This document shows positions 23,778 through 32,147 of a stretch of 64,000 bases of DNA, one piece after another (the first letter of the stretch is position 1; every line of letters starts with the position of its first letter). The notes below the pieces were generated by a model that saw only the letters and a program-made list of their open reading frames with translations, had not been told where the DNA came from and made no database searches. The position numbers were made by a program, and so were the translations under genes. Source of the DNA: an archaeon (GTDB lineage Archaea > EX4484-52 > WAPT01); assembly GCA_029258795.1 (NCBI GenBank), contig JAPDKB010000007.1, positions 1 through 64,000 on the forward strand. The letters are read 5' to 3'.

Positions 23778-24722
23778 CTACGCAGTTACGTATGCAGCAT
23801 ACATGAACACGAAGTAAAGTGAGAGAAGTATGATCCCCTCCCATCTTGTGTATCTTTTATGGAGAGTCATCAGCGTGAAAATAACTGTGATGAGTATCAT
23901 GTTAATCGTGCTAACCATTCCGCAGAAATCCACCACCATGGGCCTAAGAATCGCAGCACCTCCCAATGCAAGGAGGAGATTCACAACGTTGCTCCCGACT
24001 ATGTCTCCCACAAGCAGCTCATAGTAGTGCTTCCGCATAGCTGCTATGGTTGTAAAGAGCTCCGGCAGAGAGGTGCCGACAGCCACAGCAGTCATCCCTA
24101 TAAAAGTATGTGTTATGCCCAGAGCATCAGCGATCATTGCGGCCGAGTTGACGACGAGCTGCGCACCAAAAATCACGAAGACAGAGCCGAAGTAAAGGAG
24201 AGCCAGTTCCTTTCTGGCTAATTTGTTCGCTCTCACTTTTTTTCTTTTCATCTCGCTGGCCCTTCTCTTCTTTTCTTTATTGTACCATAGATAAAAGTAA
24301 AGGATGAAAAGAAGAAGAGACACAAAACCCTCAACCCTGCTTATGAACCTTCCTGAAAAGATGAAAATGCTCCACAGAAGTGTTATGGCAAGCATTTCCA
24401 GCTCCCCGCCCCGTTCACTTCTCGTTACCTTCATCGATCTTATGCCGAGCATTCCTATTCCAAACACGAGCCCTATATTGGCTATGTTGCTCCCCACTAT
24501 GTTACCTACGGCTATCCCTCCAACTCCCTTGTAGGCAGCATATAGTGTGGAGGCTATCTCTGGCAAAGATGTGCTGATGGCCACGCCGAAGAACCCCACG
24601 ATGAATGGAGAAACATGCATCTTTTCAGCGATTCTCTGACAGCTCTCCACAAACCAATCGCTACCCTTGTTAAGGAGCACAAGTCCTACCACGAACATGA
24701 GAAGCAGGATGCTTAGCATCAT
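23778..24722 (-). CDS. sodium/calcium exchanger family (CaCA) membrane protein
   Basis: This is a ten-helix antiporter with the two inverted alpha-repeats: GVAISTSLPEIASTL followed by GNIVGSNIANIG in the first half, and AVGTSLPELFTT followed by GDIVGSNVVNLL in the second. The Glu in each TSLPE motif binds the cation. A basic cytoplasmic loop (KEKKRRASEMKRKK) separates the halves. It probably exports calcium in exchange for sodium or protons. A TATA box (ccatataaagg in reverse) lies 29 bases upstream and heads this unit with enolase and the protease. Confidence 0.93.
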   Translation of the reverse strand: MMLSILLLMFVVGLVLLNKGSDWFVESCQRIAEKMHVSPFIVGFFGVAISTSLPEIASTLYAAYKGVGGIAVGNIVGSNIANIGLVFGIGMLGIRSMKVTRSERGGELEMLAITLLWSIFIFSGRFISRVEGFVSLLLFILYFYLWYNKEKKRRASEMKRKKVRANKLARKELALLYFGSVFVIFGAQLVVNSAAMIADALGITHTFIGMTAVAVGTSLPELFTTIAAMRKHYYELLVGDIVGSNVVNLLLALGGAAILRPMVVDFCGMVSTINMILITVIFTLMTLHKRYTRWEGIILLSLYFVFMYAAYVTA

Positions 24723-24744
24723 GATTTTTTATCTTTTCGAGCTC

Positions 24745-24755
24745 CCATATAAAGG
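24745..24755 (-). promoter_or_regulatory. TATA box of the exchanger-enolase-protease unit
   Basis: The minus strand reads cctttatatgg centred 29 bases before the exchanger ATG. Confidence 0.6.
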
Positions 24756-24811
24756 TTTTGTCCCGCAGAAGACGTGAAACACTCTTTTCCAGTTGCTCGC
24801 TCTCAATCCAT

Positions 24812-25279
24812 TTACGCGCTTTCGTTCATCCACACATCATATACATTTGCGCACTCTGTAGTTACTCTCACTTTATACACACTGCCAAATCCAGCGGGGC
24901 AGGTGGCTGTGAAGTCCCTCACTTCATTGCTACCGAACTCCACACCATCACCTCCAGAATACACATCACATCCGCTGAAGGACTTGTTGAAAGCAAAAAC
25001 TCTCGTTACCTTTATCGGCTCAGCTCCCGGGTTTTCAACTCTCACCACAAGCCGATCCCCCTGCCAGAATACCCCACTTATCTTTATCAGCTTGTTGGAA
25101 CAATAAATTACGTTGGTGGTGGAGCTTTCAGTTTCTTTCGTCTGAGTTAAAGCATAGTTCCTGAGCCATGAGCCCACAAACATGGAGAGACCAACGGTTA
25201 TCACCACCAGAATAACCACGGCTATGAAAGGGGAGATAGCCTTTCTGCCGGAAGACACATCTCTTGCTTTTTCACTCAT
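24812..25279 (-). CDS. archaeal type IV pilin-like protein
   Basis: The N-terminus (SSGRKAISPFIAVVILVVITVG, residues 9-30) has the basic-then-hydrophobic form of the archaeal pilin/DUF1628-type class III signal, with cleavage expected after the basic stretch and the helix kept for assembly. The rest is a small beta-rich extracellular domain with about four cysteines (YCSN, SGCDVY, ATCPAG, TECAN), possibly two disulfides. The ATG at 25279 is chosen since a TATA box is 30 bases upstream; an in-frame codon nine residues earlier is unlikely. No pilus assembly ATPase is nearby. Confidence 0.75.
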   Translation of the reverse strand: MSEKARDVSSGRKAISPFIAVVILVVITVGLSMFVGSWLRNYALTQTKETESSTTNVIYCSNKLIKISGVFWQGDRLVVRVENPGAEPIKVTRVFAFNKSFSGCDVYSGGDGVEFGSNEVRDFTATCPAGFGSVYKVRVTTECANVYDVWMNESA

Positions 25280-25303
25280 AACAATTATTTCCGGCAGGAA
25301 TTG

Positions 25304-25314
25304 CATATAAAATT
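25304..25314 (-). promoter_or_regulatory. TATA box of the pilin-like gene
   Basis: The minus strand reads aattttatatg centred 30 bases before the ATG at 25279. Confidence 0.55.
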
Positions 25315-25327
25315 TTCGGTTTTATGT

Positions 25328-26386
25328 TTAAACTTGAATTATTCTGCCCTCAGCAGCTTTTTTCAACCTGTTCATTATGCTTATCCACAACCCATCTTCA
25401 ATCCTTCCTTCTGCAACGATGAAATCCACGTTTTCTTTATCAAATTCTCTCAAGACGGAGAACAGAGTTCTTGCTGCTTTTCTCGCGTCTCTTCCACACA
25501 GCTTTATCACCACAAGGTTTTCAAGCTTTTTCAAGGCAGCATGAGTTTCATCATCGAAAAGCAGGGTCCCGACTTTCCTCCCTTTCTTCAGCTCGGAGAT
25601 CGCAACTTCAGAAATCTTCCTAATCACAAGGTCGCGGTTTTCACCCACCACAACCACCATGTCAGCATCAGGAGCATAATGCCTGTACTTCATGCCGGGA
25701 GAAAGGGGCTTGCTCAGGTCTTTTCCTTTCAGCTGCTCGTAAAGAACGGCTTTCTTCCCAATCACACTTTCGATATCCTCTGGCGTTATGAATCCCGGCC
25801 GGAGCACAACAACCCTGTCCTTCTCGATCTTTACAACCGTCGACTCTAGGCCAAGAGGAGTATCTCCGCTGTCTATTATCACGTCCACTTTGCCGTAAAA
25901 ATCCTGCATGACATGTTCCGCTTTCGTTCCGCTTGGCTTGCCCGCTATGTTTGCACTGGGCGCGGCTATGGGTGTTTCACACCCCTCTATGAGTTTAAGC
26001 GCAACCCTGTGGGAGGGCATTCTGACTGCTACGGTATCCAAACCTGCGGTTACCTCAGCAGGTACTTCCTCTCGCTTGGGAAGCACTACGGTCAGCGGTC
26101 CCGGCCAGAAAGCATCCATGAGCTTCTTAGCATCATCACTTATCTCCCTTGCCACGTTTTCCACCTGTTCCATGGAACAGACGTGAACGATAAGCGGGTT
26201 ATCGGCTGGCCTGCCCTTTACCTCAAATATTTTTCTCACCGCTCTTCTGTTGAACGCATCAGCTCCGACACCATACACGGTTTCGGTGGGGAAGACGACC
26301 ACCCCGCCCCTTCTTACCGCTTCTATTGCCGGCTTTAACGCATCAATGCTCGCTTTTTCCTCATCAACCCTGATGATCTCGGTCAT
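25328..26386 (-). CDS. sua5: threonylcarbamoyl-AMP synthase Sua5
   Basis: Sua5 makes threonylcarbamoyl-AMP from Thr, bicarbonate and ATP for the t6A tRNA modification completed by KEOPS/Kae1 (3.3 kb). The YrdC domain (about 1-205) shows FPTETVYGVG, KGRPADNPL, PSANIAGKPSG and LESTVV. The linker with SPGMKYRHYAP leads to a C-terminal Sua5 domain (about 230-352). The 352-residue two-domain form is normal. A palindromic TATA box 27 bases upstream is shared with the divergent gene. Confidence 0.96.
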   Translation of the reverse strand: MTEIIRVDEEKASIDALKPAIEAVRRGGVVVFPTETVYGVGADAFNRRAVRKIFEVKGRPADNPLIVHVCSMEQVENVAREISDDAKKLMDAFWPGPLTVVLPKREEVPAEVTAGLDTVAVRMPSHRVALKLIEGCETPIAAPSANIAGKPSGTKAEHVMQDFYGKVDVIIDSGDTPLGLESTVVKIEKDRVVVLRPGFITPEDIESVIGKKAVLYEQLKGKDLSKPLSPGMKYRHYAPDADMVVVVGENRDLVIRKISEVAISELKKGRKVGTLLFDDETHAALKKLENLVVIKLCGRDARKAARTLFSVLREFDKENVDFIVAEGRIEDGLWISIMNRLKKAAEGRIIQV

Positions 26387-26407
26387 GTGAAGAGCGATGG
26401 TGCGGAA

Positions 26408-26417
26408 TCTTTAAAGA
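26408..26417. promoter_or_regulatory. palindromic TATA box shared by two divergent genes
   Basis: TCTTTAAAGA is a perfect 10-bp palindrome centred 26-27 bases before the Sua5 ATG (minus) and 29-30 bases before the ATG of the Cys-cluster protein (plus). Both genes lack Shine-Dalgarno sites. One symmetric box at the right spacing for both sides suggests a single bidirectional promoter. Confidence 0.65.
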
Positions 26418-26441
26418 ATTTGCTTTCGAGAAATTTCTTAC

Positions 26442-27242
26442 ATGGAACGCAAGGGTTTCGCACAGCTTTTTGCTGTTGCGCTTATCGTGCTCGGTTTGAC
26501 AGCGGTTTTTATGGTGAGCACGCATCAGAATCCGCACGCTGCAAGTTCACAAACTCGCAAGCTCAGCTTCCAGTACGACGTTTCTGGATGCGGTGATGAC
26601 AGCAGGAGCGAGGTAAAAAGAGCGGACATGAATGTTGAAGCCGGCGGAGGAATAAACGTTAATACAACCTCAGATTCCATCATGATTCTTCATGAGCTCA
26701 ACTACTTCTGCTGCGCAAAGCTCAAACTGGAGGCAGCACGACAGAACAGCACCATTATCGTCACAGAGGTGAATGAAGGGGATGTGTGTAAGTGCATATG
26801 CACCTACAGGGTGAGCGCTGAGATAAAAGACCTGCAGCCGGGCAGATACACCGTGATCCTGAAAGGCGTGGAAATGAAGCACGGCAACATAACGCACGAG
26901 GGAAGCGTGCTGTGGAAAGGCGAGGTTGCGGTTGGCTCGGAAGGAAACATGAAAAGTGACGCGGGGCAAAAAGAGCAGGAAGAATCAGGCACTGCCGGTG
27001 CTGAAAAAGAGGGGAGCGGAAATGAAGGAGATGGTGGGGAGTTCTGTGGCCTCTCAACCAAAGGTAAGTGCAGCAGCGATGACGACTGCATCGTATCCGG
27101 ATGTTCAGCGCAGGTCTGTCAGAGCAGGTTTGAAGCACCTGTTATGACGACGTGCGAGATAAGGAAGTGCTATAACGCTGCTGCCTACGGAATGAAGTGT
27201 AAATGCGTTGACGGTAAGTGCATGTGGGTCAAGGTTGCATGA
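26442..27242 (+). CDS. secreted or membrane-tethered protein with eight-cysteine-cluster domain
   Basis: An N-terminal hydrophobic segment (residues 6-25, FAQLFAVALIVLGLTAVFMV) acts as signal or anchor. A middle domain has CxxC-type cysteines (YFCCAKL, CKCICTY) in a beta-rich context, then an acidic low-complexity Glu/Gly/Ser linker. The C-terminal 60 residues hold eight cysteines in the order FCG, KCSSDDDC, SGCSAQVC, TTC, KCY, KCKC-DGKC, like the eight-cysteine-cluster domain of archaeal secreted proteins. Function unknown; the spacing recalls disulfide-rich inhibitors, which is only a resemblance. Confidence 0.75.
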   Translation: MERKGFAQLFAVALIVLGLTAVFMVSTHQNPHAASSQTRKLSFQYDVSGCGDDSRSEVKRADMNVEAGGGINVNTTSDSIMILHELNYFCCAKLKLEAARQNSTIIVTEVNEGDVCKCICTYRVSAEIKDLQPGRYTVILKGVEMKHGNITHEGSVLWKGEVAVGSEGNMKSDAGQKEQEESGTAGAEKEGSGNEGDGGEFCGLSTKGKCSSDDDCIVSGCSAQVCQSRFEAPVMTTCEIRKCYNAAAYGMKCKCVDGKCMWVKVA

Positions 27243-27251
27243 TCTTCTGTT

Positions 27252-28361
27252 TTACACAAGAGACAGGTACGCTTCGCAATACTCGTTCGATACTCTTTCC
27301 CAGCACGCCCTTTTGAGATCGCAGGACGGTGGAGTAAGTTTCTCTGCTGAATAATCAAAAGCAATCAGCGCTTCAGCCAGTTCCTCCACAGCAACACTCC
27401 TGAAAGTTTGCACGTTTTCGATCACTTCCAGAGCTCCGCACCGTTCTGAGCAGAGCAGCGGGATATTCAGCACGGCGCAATCCACGAGACTTATCCCGTA
27501 AGGCTCAAAATGAGCCGGATGGACCACCGCTCTGGCTTTCGAATACGCTTCTAGCAACTCGTTTTTCTCCACGAACCCCCGAAACTCGACCATGTTCTCG
27601 AGCCCGAGAAGTCCAGCCAGCGTTCTCAGCTTGTCTCTCAGCTCACCATCTCCGATAATCACAAGCTTTGCGGGCTCTGAACTTTCATCCAGATATCTTC
27701 GATAAGCGCACAGGAGCACATCAACACCCTTGTGTCTGGTCAATCTTCCGACGTAAAGGAAACAAGAGCTTTCATCATCTTTTGTTTTTGCATGATGTTG
27801 GAAATATCTTACAATATCTTGAGATGAAAATGTTGGTCCGCCATAGGTAACGCTATCTATGCGCATCCCCCTCCTTGTGGCTTCCTTTTCCATCAACCTG
27901 CTCACGGTGAAGACGAAAGATGCCTTATCTGCAATTTCTTCCAGTCGCCTGAGCTCATCATTCTCATGCTCGAAGGCCTGTCTTGTAAACCAGAAAGAAT
28001 GGTGGGTGTGCACCCATCTAACATCCTTTCCCAAATGGTTCGCCAGCATGATACCCATCCAGTCGTGCGTGTGAATTACATCAAACTTCTCGCTTTTAAC
28101 GAGTCGTTTCAATCTGCTTGCGTAATGAATCGAATTTTCAATTATGTTTTCTGAATGAGGAAGATGAACGTTGATGACTTTCTCATTCGGAGAAATGCTG
28201 TACGGTGATGCACGTCCTTCCCATGATGGGAGCGCCATCCAGACATCAAGCCCTTCTTCTTGCCTTAAAAAGGAGAACACCCTCTCCAGATGCACCTCCA
28301 ATCCACCATAGATGGTGGGATGCGTTCTCCACCCAACCAGCAGAACTCTTGGCTTAGACAT
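27252..28361 (-). CDS. GT4-family glycosyltransferase
   Basis: A GT-B fold transferase for cell-surface or lipid glycans. It shows the Gly-rich acceptor loop (YGGLEVHLERV), IHTHDWMG, the nucleotide-sugar domain start (FLYVGRLTRHKGVDVLL) and the donor-binding E-x7-E motif in HFEPYGISLVDCA, where the second Glu of EPxGxxxxE is replaced by Asp. The ATG at 28361 overlaps the stop of the preceding membrane-protein gene by one base (TGATG), so the two are probably translationally coupled; a TTG codon before it is less likely. The acceptor is unknown. Confidence 0.88.
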   Translation of the reverse strand: MSKPRVLLVGWRTHPTIYGGLEVHLERVFSFLRQEEGLDVWMALPSWEGRASPYSISPNEKVINVHLPHSENIIENSIHYASRLKRLVKSEKFDVIHTHDWMGIMLANHLGKDVRWVHTHHSFWFTRQAFEHENDELRRLEEIADKASFVFTVSRLMEKEATRRGMRIDSVTYGGPTFSSQDIVRYFQHHAKTKDDESSCFLYVGRLTRHKGVDVLLCAYRRYLDESSEPAKLVIIGDGELRDKLRTLAGLLGLENMVEFRGFVEKNELLEAYSKARAVVHPAHFEPYGISLVDCAVLNIPLLCSERCGALEVIENVQTFRSVAVEELAEALIAFDYSAEKLTPPSCDLKRACWERVSNEYCEAYLSLV

Positions 28362-28996
28362 CAAGCAATAATGATGTGGAACACAAATTTATAGATGAAG
28401 ATCATCAACAGCAGGTTAACCGCCGAGCTGACTGCAGAGTGCATGTATTCCGGCACGTCTGAGGAACGCGTTCTCAGAATGTTAAGGATGGACTTAACAC
28501 CAAGGGTGAGCACAAATACAGCCAGCAGAGGTACACCACTGAGCTGAGACGCCATATAACCGAATGCGCACACCACAAAATCTATCAGCGTGGTTAAGCC
28601 AAAGTTCACCGGCCACTCGTCAGGATTGACGTACTCCCTCCACAGCCAGAACTTCAACAGCTTGAGAGCAATGTTGGGTACGAGCAGAGTCAGCAGGATG
28701 CCATTAACTAATCCGTACCTGTAACCGAAGAGAAAGGTGGCTGTGGTGGTGAACTCCAGTCCCGGAAAGGAAAGGGTGCTCAGCACGGTCTTTTCCATCA
28801 GCATGATGAAAAGACAGAAGGCCATGAGCTTGTCGAAAGGCAGCACAATCATCACCGGAAGAAAGGTTATGTAAATTCTGTATTTTTGAAAGATGTTTTG
28901 GCTTTCCGCCGGGTCCACATTGCGTGTTTTAGAATCAGCATGCCGAGCTTTACGGTGGTCGTCATCACCACTACTTGATTCACCATCACTCTCCAT
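28361..28996 (-). CDS. polytopic membrane protein coupled to a glycosyltransferase
   Basis: After a 37-residue hydrophilic acidic start (MESDGESSSGDDDHRKARHAD) there are about five to six hydrophobic helices (IYITFLPVMIVLPFDKLMAFCLFIML; TATFLFGYRYGLVNGILLTLLV; TTLIDFVVCAFGYMAS; LLAVFVLTLGVKSIL; AVNLLLMIFIYKFVFHI). I do not recognise the family; the size and six-helix form resemble small-molecule uptake components such as ECF S subunits, but no signature is seen. A TATA-like box lies about 29 bases before the ATG. The one-base overlap with the glycosyltransferase suggests a joint role. Confidence 0.7.
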   Translation of the reverse strand: MESDGESSSGDDDHRKARHADSKTRNVDPAESQNIFQKYRIYITFLPVMIVLPFDKLMAFCLFIMLMEKTVLSTLSFPGLEFTTTATFLFGYRYGLVNGILLTLLVPNIALKLLKFWLWREYVNPDEWPVNFGLTTLIDFVVCAFGYMASQLSGVPLLAVFVLTLGVKSILNILRTRSSDVPEYMHSAVSSAVNLLLMIFIYKFVFHIIIA

Positions 28997-29082
28997 AACG
29001 ATAAAGAGATATGCGGGTTGGATTTTTATTTTTTAGGGTATGCCACCCCCAAGCAAAAATGTAAGGTATGTGTTGTATTATT

Positions 29083-30051
29083 TTAACTCCTTCCCATCAT
29101 TATCTCCAGCAACACCTCCCTGACCTTCTTGGGATCGTAAGCTACATCTCCCTTCTCAAGAAGCAGATCTCTGCCTATGAACCTTTCATCCTCGACACCG
29201 CACTTCACCACATCCAGAAGCAATGGCTCTTTCATCTTGTATTGGCGCAACCGTTTTTCATCGACGCTTGTAGTGTTGTATATCACGTAGTCCAGCTTCG
29301 TTCCAGCATACCTCTCTATCACATCCACGAAATCCTCAACGAAGAAGCCGTTGCTCTCACCGAACTTCGTCATGGCAGGAGCTATGAATATTTTTTTCGC
29401 TTTGGTTTCTGCTATCGCTTCCCTGATTCCTTTCGGCAGGAAACAGCACACCAAACTTGAGTAAATGTCGCCGGGCCCGATTATTATGAAGTCAGCGCTT
29501 TTTATCTCTTCCACCACAGGAGGATAGGCTTCCGCTTCCGGCTCCAGCCACACCCTGACTATGCGCAGATTTCCGTCGTGCTGCTTCGGCACATCTATCT
29601 CATCCTCTCCCTCAATCACCTGCCCGTTCTCAAGCTCAGCACACAGCTGCACCTTCTCAAGGGTTGCAGGGTAGCACTTACCCTTCACCTTCATGAATTC
29701 GTGCACCACTTTCATCGCTTCCTCAAAGCTGCCGAGCACGTGCTCCAGCCCGGCAATAAAGACGTTCGCAAAGCTGTGCCCTCTATGACCTCCACCGAAA
29801 ACAACGTCATTGGCAAACCTCAGCTGCCAGAGCTTCTTTTTCCATTCTTCCGCTTCCGAAAGAGCGAGTATGTGCCTCCTTATATCCCCGGGGGGAAGAA
29901 CATCCAATTCTTTCCTCAACGCTCCGGTTGAGCCACCGTTATCCACCATCGAAGTTACGGATACAAGTTCCACACCCTCGACATCCTTCAGCTGAGAGAG
30001 CACGAGTTCTGGCATTGCCGAACCGCCGCCAAAGCAGAGCACTTTCACCAT
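29083..30051 (-). CDS. YvcK/CofD-family protein
   Basis: The protein matches the YvcK (gluconeogenesis factor) branch: VKVLCFGGGSA at the N-terminus, SMVDNGGSTGALRKE, PPGDIRRHILALS, HSFANVFIAGL, CYPATLEK, and IIIGPGDIYSSL. In bacteria YvcK binds UDP-GlcNAc; CofD uses a similar fold for coenzyme F420. The ATG at 30051 has GAGGGTGA upstream and is preferred to an ATG nine codons earlier inside the HAD gene. It is the third gene behind a GlmU-like enzyme and a phosphatase, fitting UDP-sugar sensing better than F420 synthesis. Confidence 0.85.
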   Translation of the reverse strand: MVKVLCFGGGSAMPELVLSQLKDVEGVELVSVTSMVDNGGSTGALRKELDVLPPGDIRRHILALSEAEEWKKKLWQLRFANDVVFGGGHRGHSFANVFIAGLEHVLGSFEEAMKVVHEFMKVKGKCYPATLEKVQLCAELENGQVIEGEDEIDVPKQHDGNLRIVRVWLEPEAEAYPPVVEEIKSADFIIIGPGDIYSSLVCCFLPKGIREAIAETKAKKIFIAPAMTKFGESNGFFVEDFVDVIERYAGTKLDYVIYNTTSVDEKRLRQYKMKEPLLLDVVKCGVEDERFIGRDLLLEKGDVAYDPKKVREVLLEIMMGRS

Positions 30052-30064
30052 CCACTCATCACCC

Positions 30065-30763
30065 TCACATCTTCTCAATCATCTTTTCGAGCTCGTCCAG
30101 TTTCTGAACCCACCCATCCGGACTGCCTTTCTTCTCAGCTGAAACCAGCACAGTTTTCATGCCGAGCTGTTTTGCCGGCTTTAGATCGCGTTCCCAGTCA
30201 TCACCCACAACCACACACTCTTCCGGCTTGACATTCAGTTCTTCCATTATGATGCGATAGAATTTGCGGGAGGGTTTCATTGTGCCCGTTTTTTCCGGCG
30301 TGACAACCATCCTGAAAATACCCCGCCATGAAGGTAACGCTTTATCGAGCTTCAGCTCGAGCATGTCCATGAACTCGTCACTGGCTATGCATAGCACGTA
30401 CTTTTCAGCAAGCTTTTTTATGAACCTCTCAAGCTCTGGTACGGCAGGACTGAGCGTGGAGAGTATGCCCTCCCAGAAAATGGAAAGCGCTTCCTCCATT
30501 ATCCTTTCCACACCATCCTCGTGCGTCACTCCGAACTGCCCGAGAACTATGTAGAGAGAGTAGTATCTGCTCCTTTTTTCGGGATTTTTCGCATCCTTCG
30601 AGTTAAGTATGTTTCTCACATGTTCACGCCACACGCGTTCAACCACACTCTTCTCCTCTTTCAGCACTTTGGCAAGGTAGCGAAACATCTCGTCGTAAGC
30701 GTGAGAGGTGTCCGTCGTGTAGAGGGTGTGATCCGCGTCAAATATAACAACCTTAACGCTCAC
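30065..30763 (-). CDS. HAD-superfamily phosphatase
   Basis: The catalytic DxDxT motif is at residues 9-13 (FDADHTLY), the motif II serine lies in CIASDEF (about 127), Lys in PSRKFY (about 164) and motif III in VVVGDDWERDLK (about 185-190). A helical cap follows motif I. Substrate not predictable; sugar or nucleotide phosphates are likely given the neighbours. The GTG start is preceded by GGTGGTGA and lies 11 bases inside the end of the GlmU-like gene, so the two are probably translationally coupled. Confidence 0.88.
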   Translation of the reverse strand: MSVKVVIFDADHTLYTTDTSHAYDEMFRYLAKVLKEEKSVVERVWREHVRNILNSKDAKNPEKRSRYYSLYIVLGQFGVTHEDGVERIMEEALSIFWEGILSTLSPAVPELERFIKKLAEKYVLCIASDEFMDMLELKLDKALPSWRGIFRMVVTPEKTGTMKPSRKFYRIIMEELNVKPEECVVVGDDWERDLKPAKQLGMKTVLVSAEKKGSPDGWVQKLDELEKMIEKM

Positions 30764-32045
30764 GCTTCACCACCATTTTCTCGCCTTTTGTGAAGTAGAG
30801 CACGTTTGAAGGCACGTTTTCATCAACAAGCGTTGCCGGTCCCACCACCACATTGCTTCCCACCATCTTGCCGGGCATTATGCTGCAATTTATACCGATT
30901 TTCGTGTTCACCCCCACAATCCCGCCCAGTTTTCTTCTGCCCGTATCGATCTTTTTTCCTTTCACCTCCGCCATGATGTTCTTCCTGTCAAGCCTGACGT
31001 TTGCGAAGATCGTGCCCGCTCCAACCTTGACTTCTTCCGCCAGCACCGTATCTCCGAAAAATCCTGAATGGACGTGCACACCATCCAGAAAGGCGCTTCT
31101 TGTGACTTCAGCGTTGGCTCCGACCACCACATCCTCCTCCAGCACCGTGTAATCCCTCACAAGAGCATTTGTTCCAACAACAGCATTCCTTCCTATATAT
31201 GCTGGACCTTTGATCACCGCGTTTTCCATAATTTTCGCTCCACTTTCAACCATAACGTTACCTTCTATCACCGCTCTTTCGGAAATGCTGGCATCATCAC
31301 TTATCCAACCATCCCTGAACCATTCATCAAGCACGCTTCTTGCAAAGTCAAGAACATGCCACGGGAATTTAAGGGTGGTGGTTTCTCTTTCCATAATCAT
31401 GAGCTCCGCGCTCTCTTTTTTCAGCATGGCGTCCAGAGCTTCTTCATAGGAATAATGGTGTTTGCTCACCTTTTTATGATAATCAAAGAACTTGGAAGAC
31501 AGGAGGTAGATACCCATTATTCTGATGTTCGACGGCTCTTTACCCTTCTCCGGCTTCTCCACAAGTCCGACTGGTTTACCATCCTCTCCCAGCACGAAAA
31601 CTCCATAGTTCCATGGCGCTTCTGTCTTCCTGCCCACAACTACCGTATCCGGCTTTTTTCTCTTCCACACATCCAGCATGCTTTTAACGAAGTGGTGCGC
31701 ATCCGCATGATTGGGATTGAGCACAAGGAAATAATCATCTACAAGCTCTCTCGCCTTTTCAACAGCATCCCCCATGCCTGCAGGCTTCTCTTGCACGACG
31801 AAATCGATGGTTGCATCCACATCGTAGCTTTCAAGCGCTTTCTCAACATCTCCCGAGGGAGATTGCACCACCACGAAATCCTTTATGCCGGCTTTCATCA
31901 AACTCAGAATCGTCCACAGGATAATGGGTTTTCCCGCTATCTTAATTGTGCTCTTATGCCTCGTTTTTCCGGATGGCGCTTCATTCAGAGGCCAGAATCT
32001 TGAGCTTTCTCCTGCAGCAAGCAGAACAGCTTTGATGTTCCTCAT
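30753..32045 (-). CDS. bifunctional sugar-1-phosphate nucleotidylyltransferase/acyltransferase (GlmU-like)
   Basis: The N-terminal nucleotidyltransferase (about 1-240) has LLAAGESSRFWPLN, the Lys-bearing GKTRHKSTIKIAGKP and the PNHADAHH metal region. The C-terminal half (about 250-420) is a left-handed beta-helix of hexapeptide repeats (IEGNVMVESGAKIMENAVIKG), as in archaeal GlmU-type enzymes that make UDP-GlcNAc or dTDP-glucose. The signature loop G-E-S-S-R is a variant of GxGTR. A GGTGA site is 7 bases before the ATG with a TATA-like stretch further upstream. It heads the GlmU-HAD-YvcK unit. Confidence 0.9.
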   Translation of the reverse strand: MRNIKAVLLAAGESSRFWPLNEAPSGKTRHKSTIKIAGKPIILWTILSLMKAGIKDFVVVQSPSGDVEKALESYDVDATIDFVVQEKPAGMGDAVEKARELVDDYFLVLNPNHADAHHFVKSMLDVWKRKKPDTVVVGRKTEAPWNYGVFVLGEDGKPVGLVEKPEKGKEPSNIRIMGIYLLSSKFFDYHKKVSKHHYSYEEALDAMLKKESAELMIMERETTTLKFPWHVLDFARSVLDEWFRDGWISDDASISERAVIEGNVMVESGAKIMENAVIKGPAYIGRNAVVGTNALVRDYTVLEEDVVVGANAEVTRSAFLDGVHVHSGFFGDTVLAEEVKVGAGTIFANVRLDRKNIMAEVKGKKIDTGRRKLGGIVGVNTKIGINCSIMPGKMVGSNVVVGPATLVDENVPSNVLYFTKGEKMVVKRER

Positions 32046-32147
32046 TTACTTATCACCAATCATATTTTAGCGGTAATATTTTTATTACTCAATTGTACTG
32101 TTTACTCGTGTTTGTAAAAAATAAAAAATAGTAGCGATTTTGCGCGT

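Noticed and set aside
31068-32003. 311-codon open frame on the plus strand opposite the GlmU-like gene
   Set aside because: Antisense to a clear two-domain enzyme; no promoter, no recognisable motif, composition typical of reverse-frame shadows.
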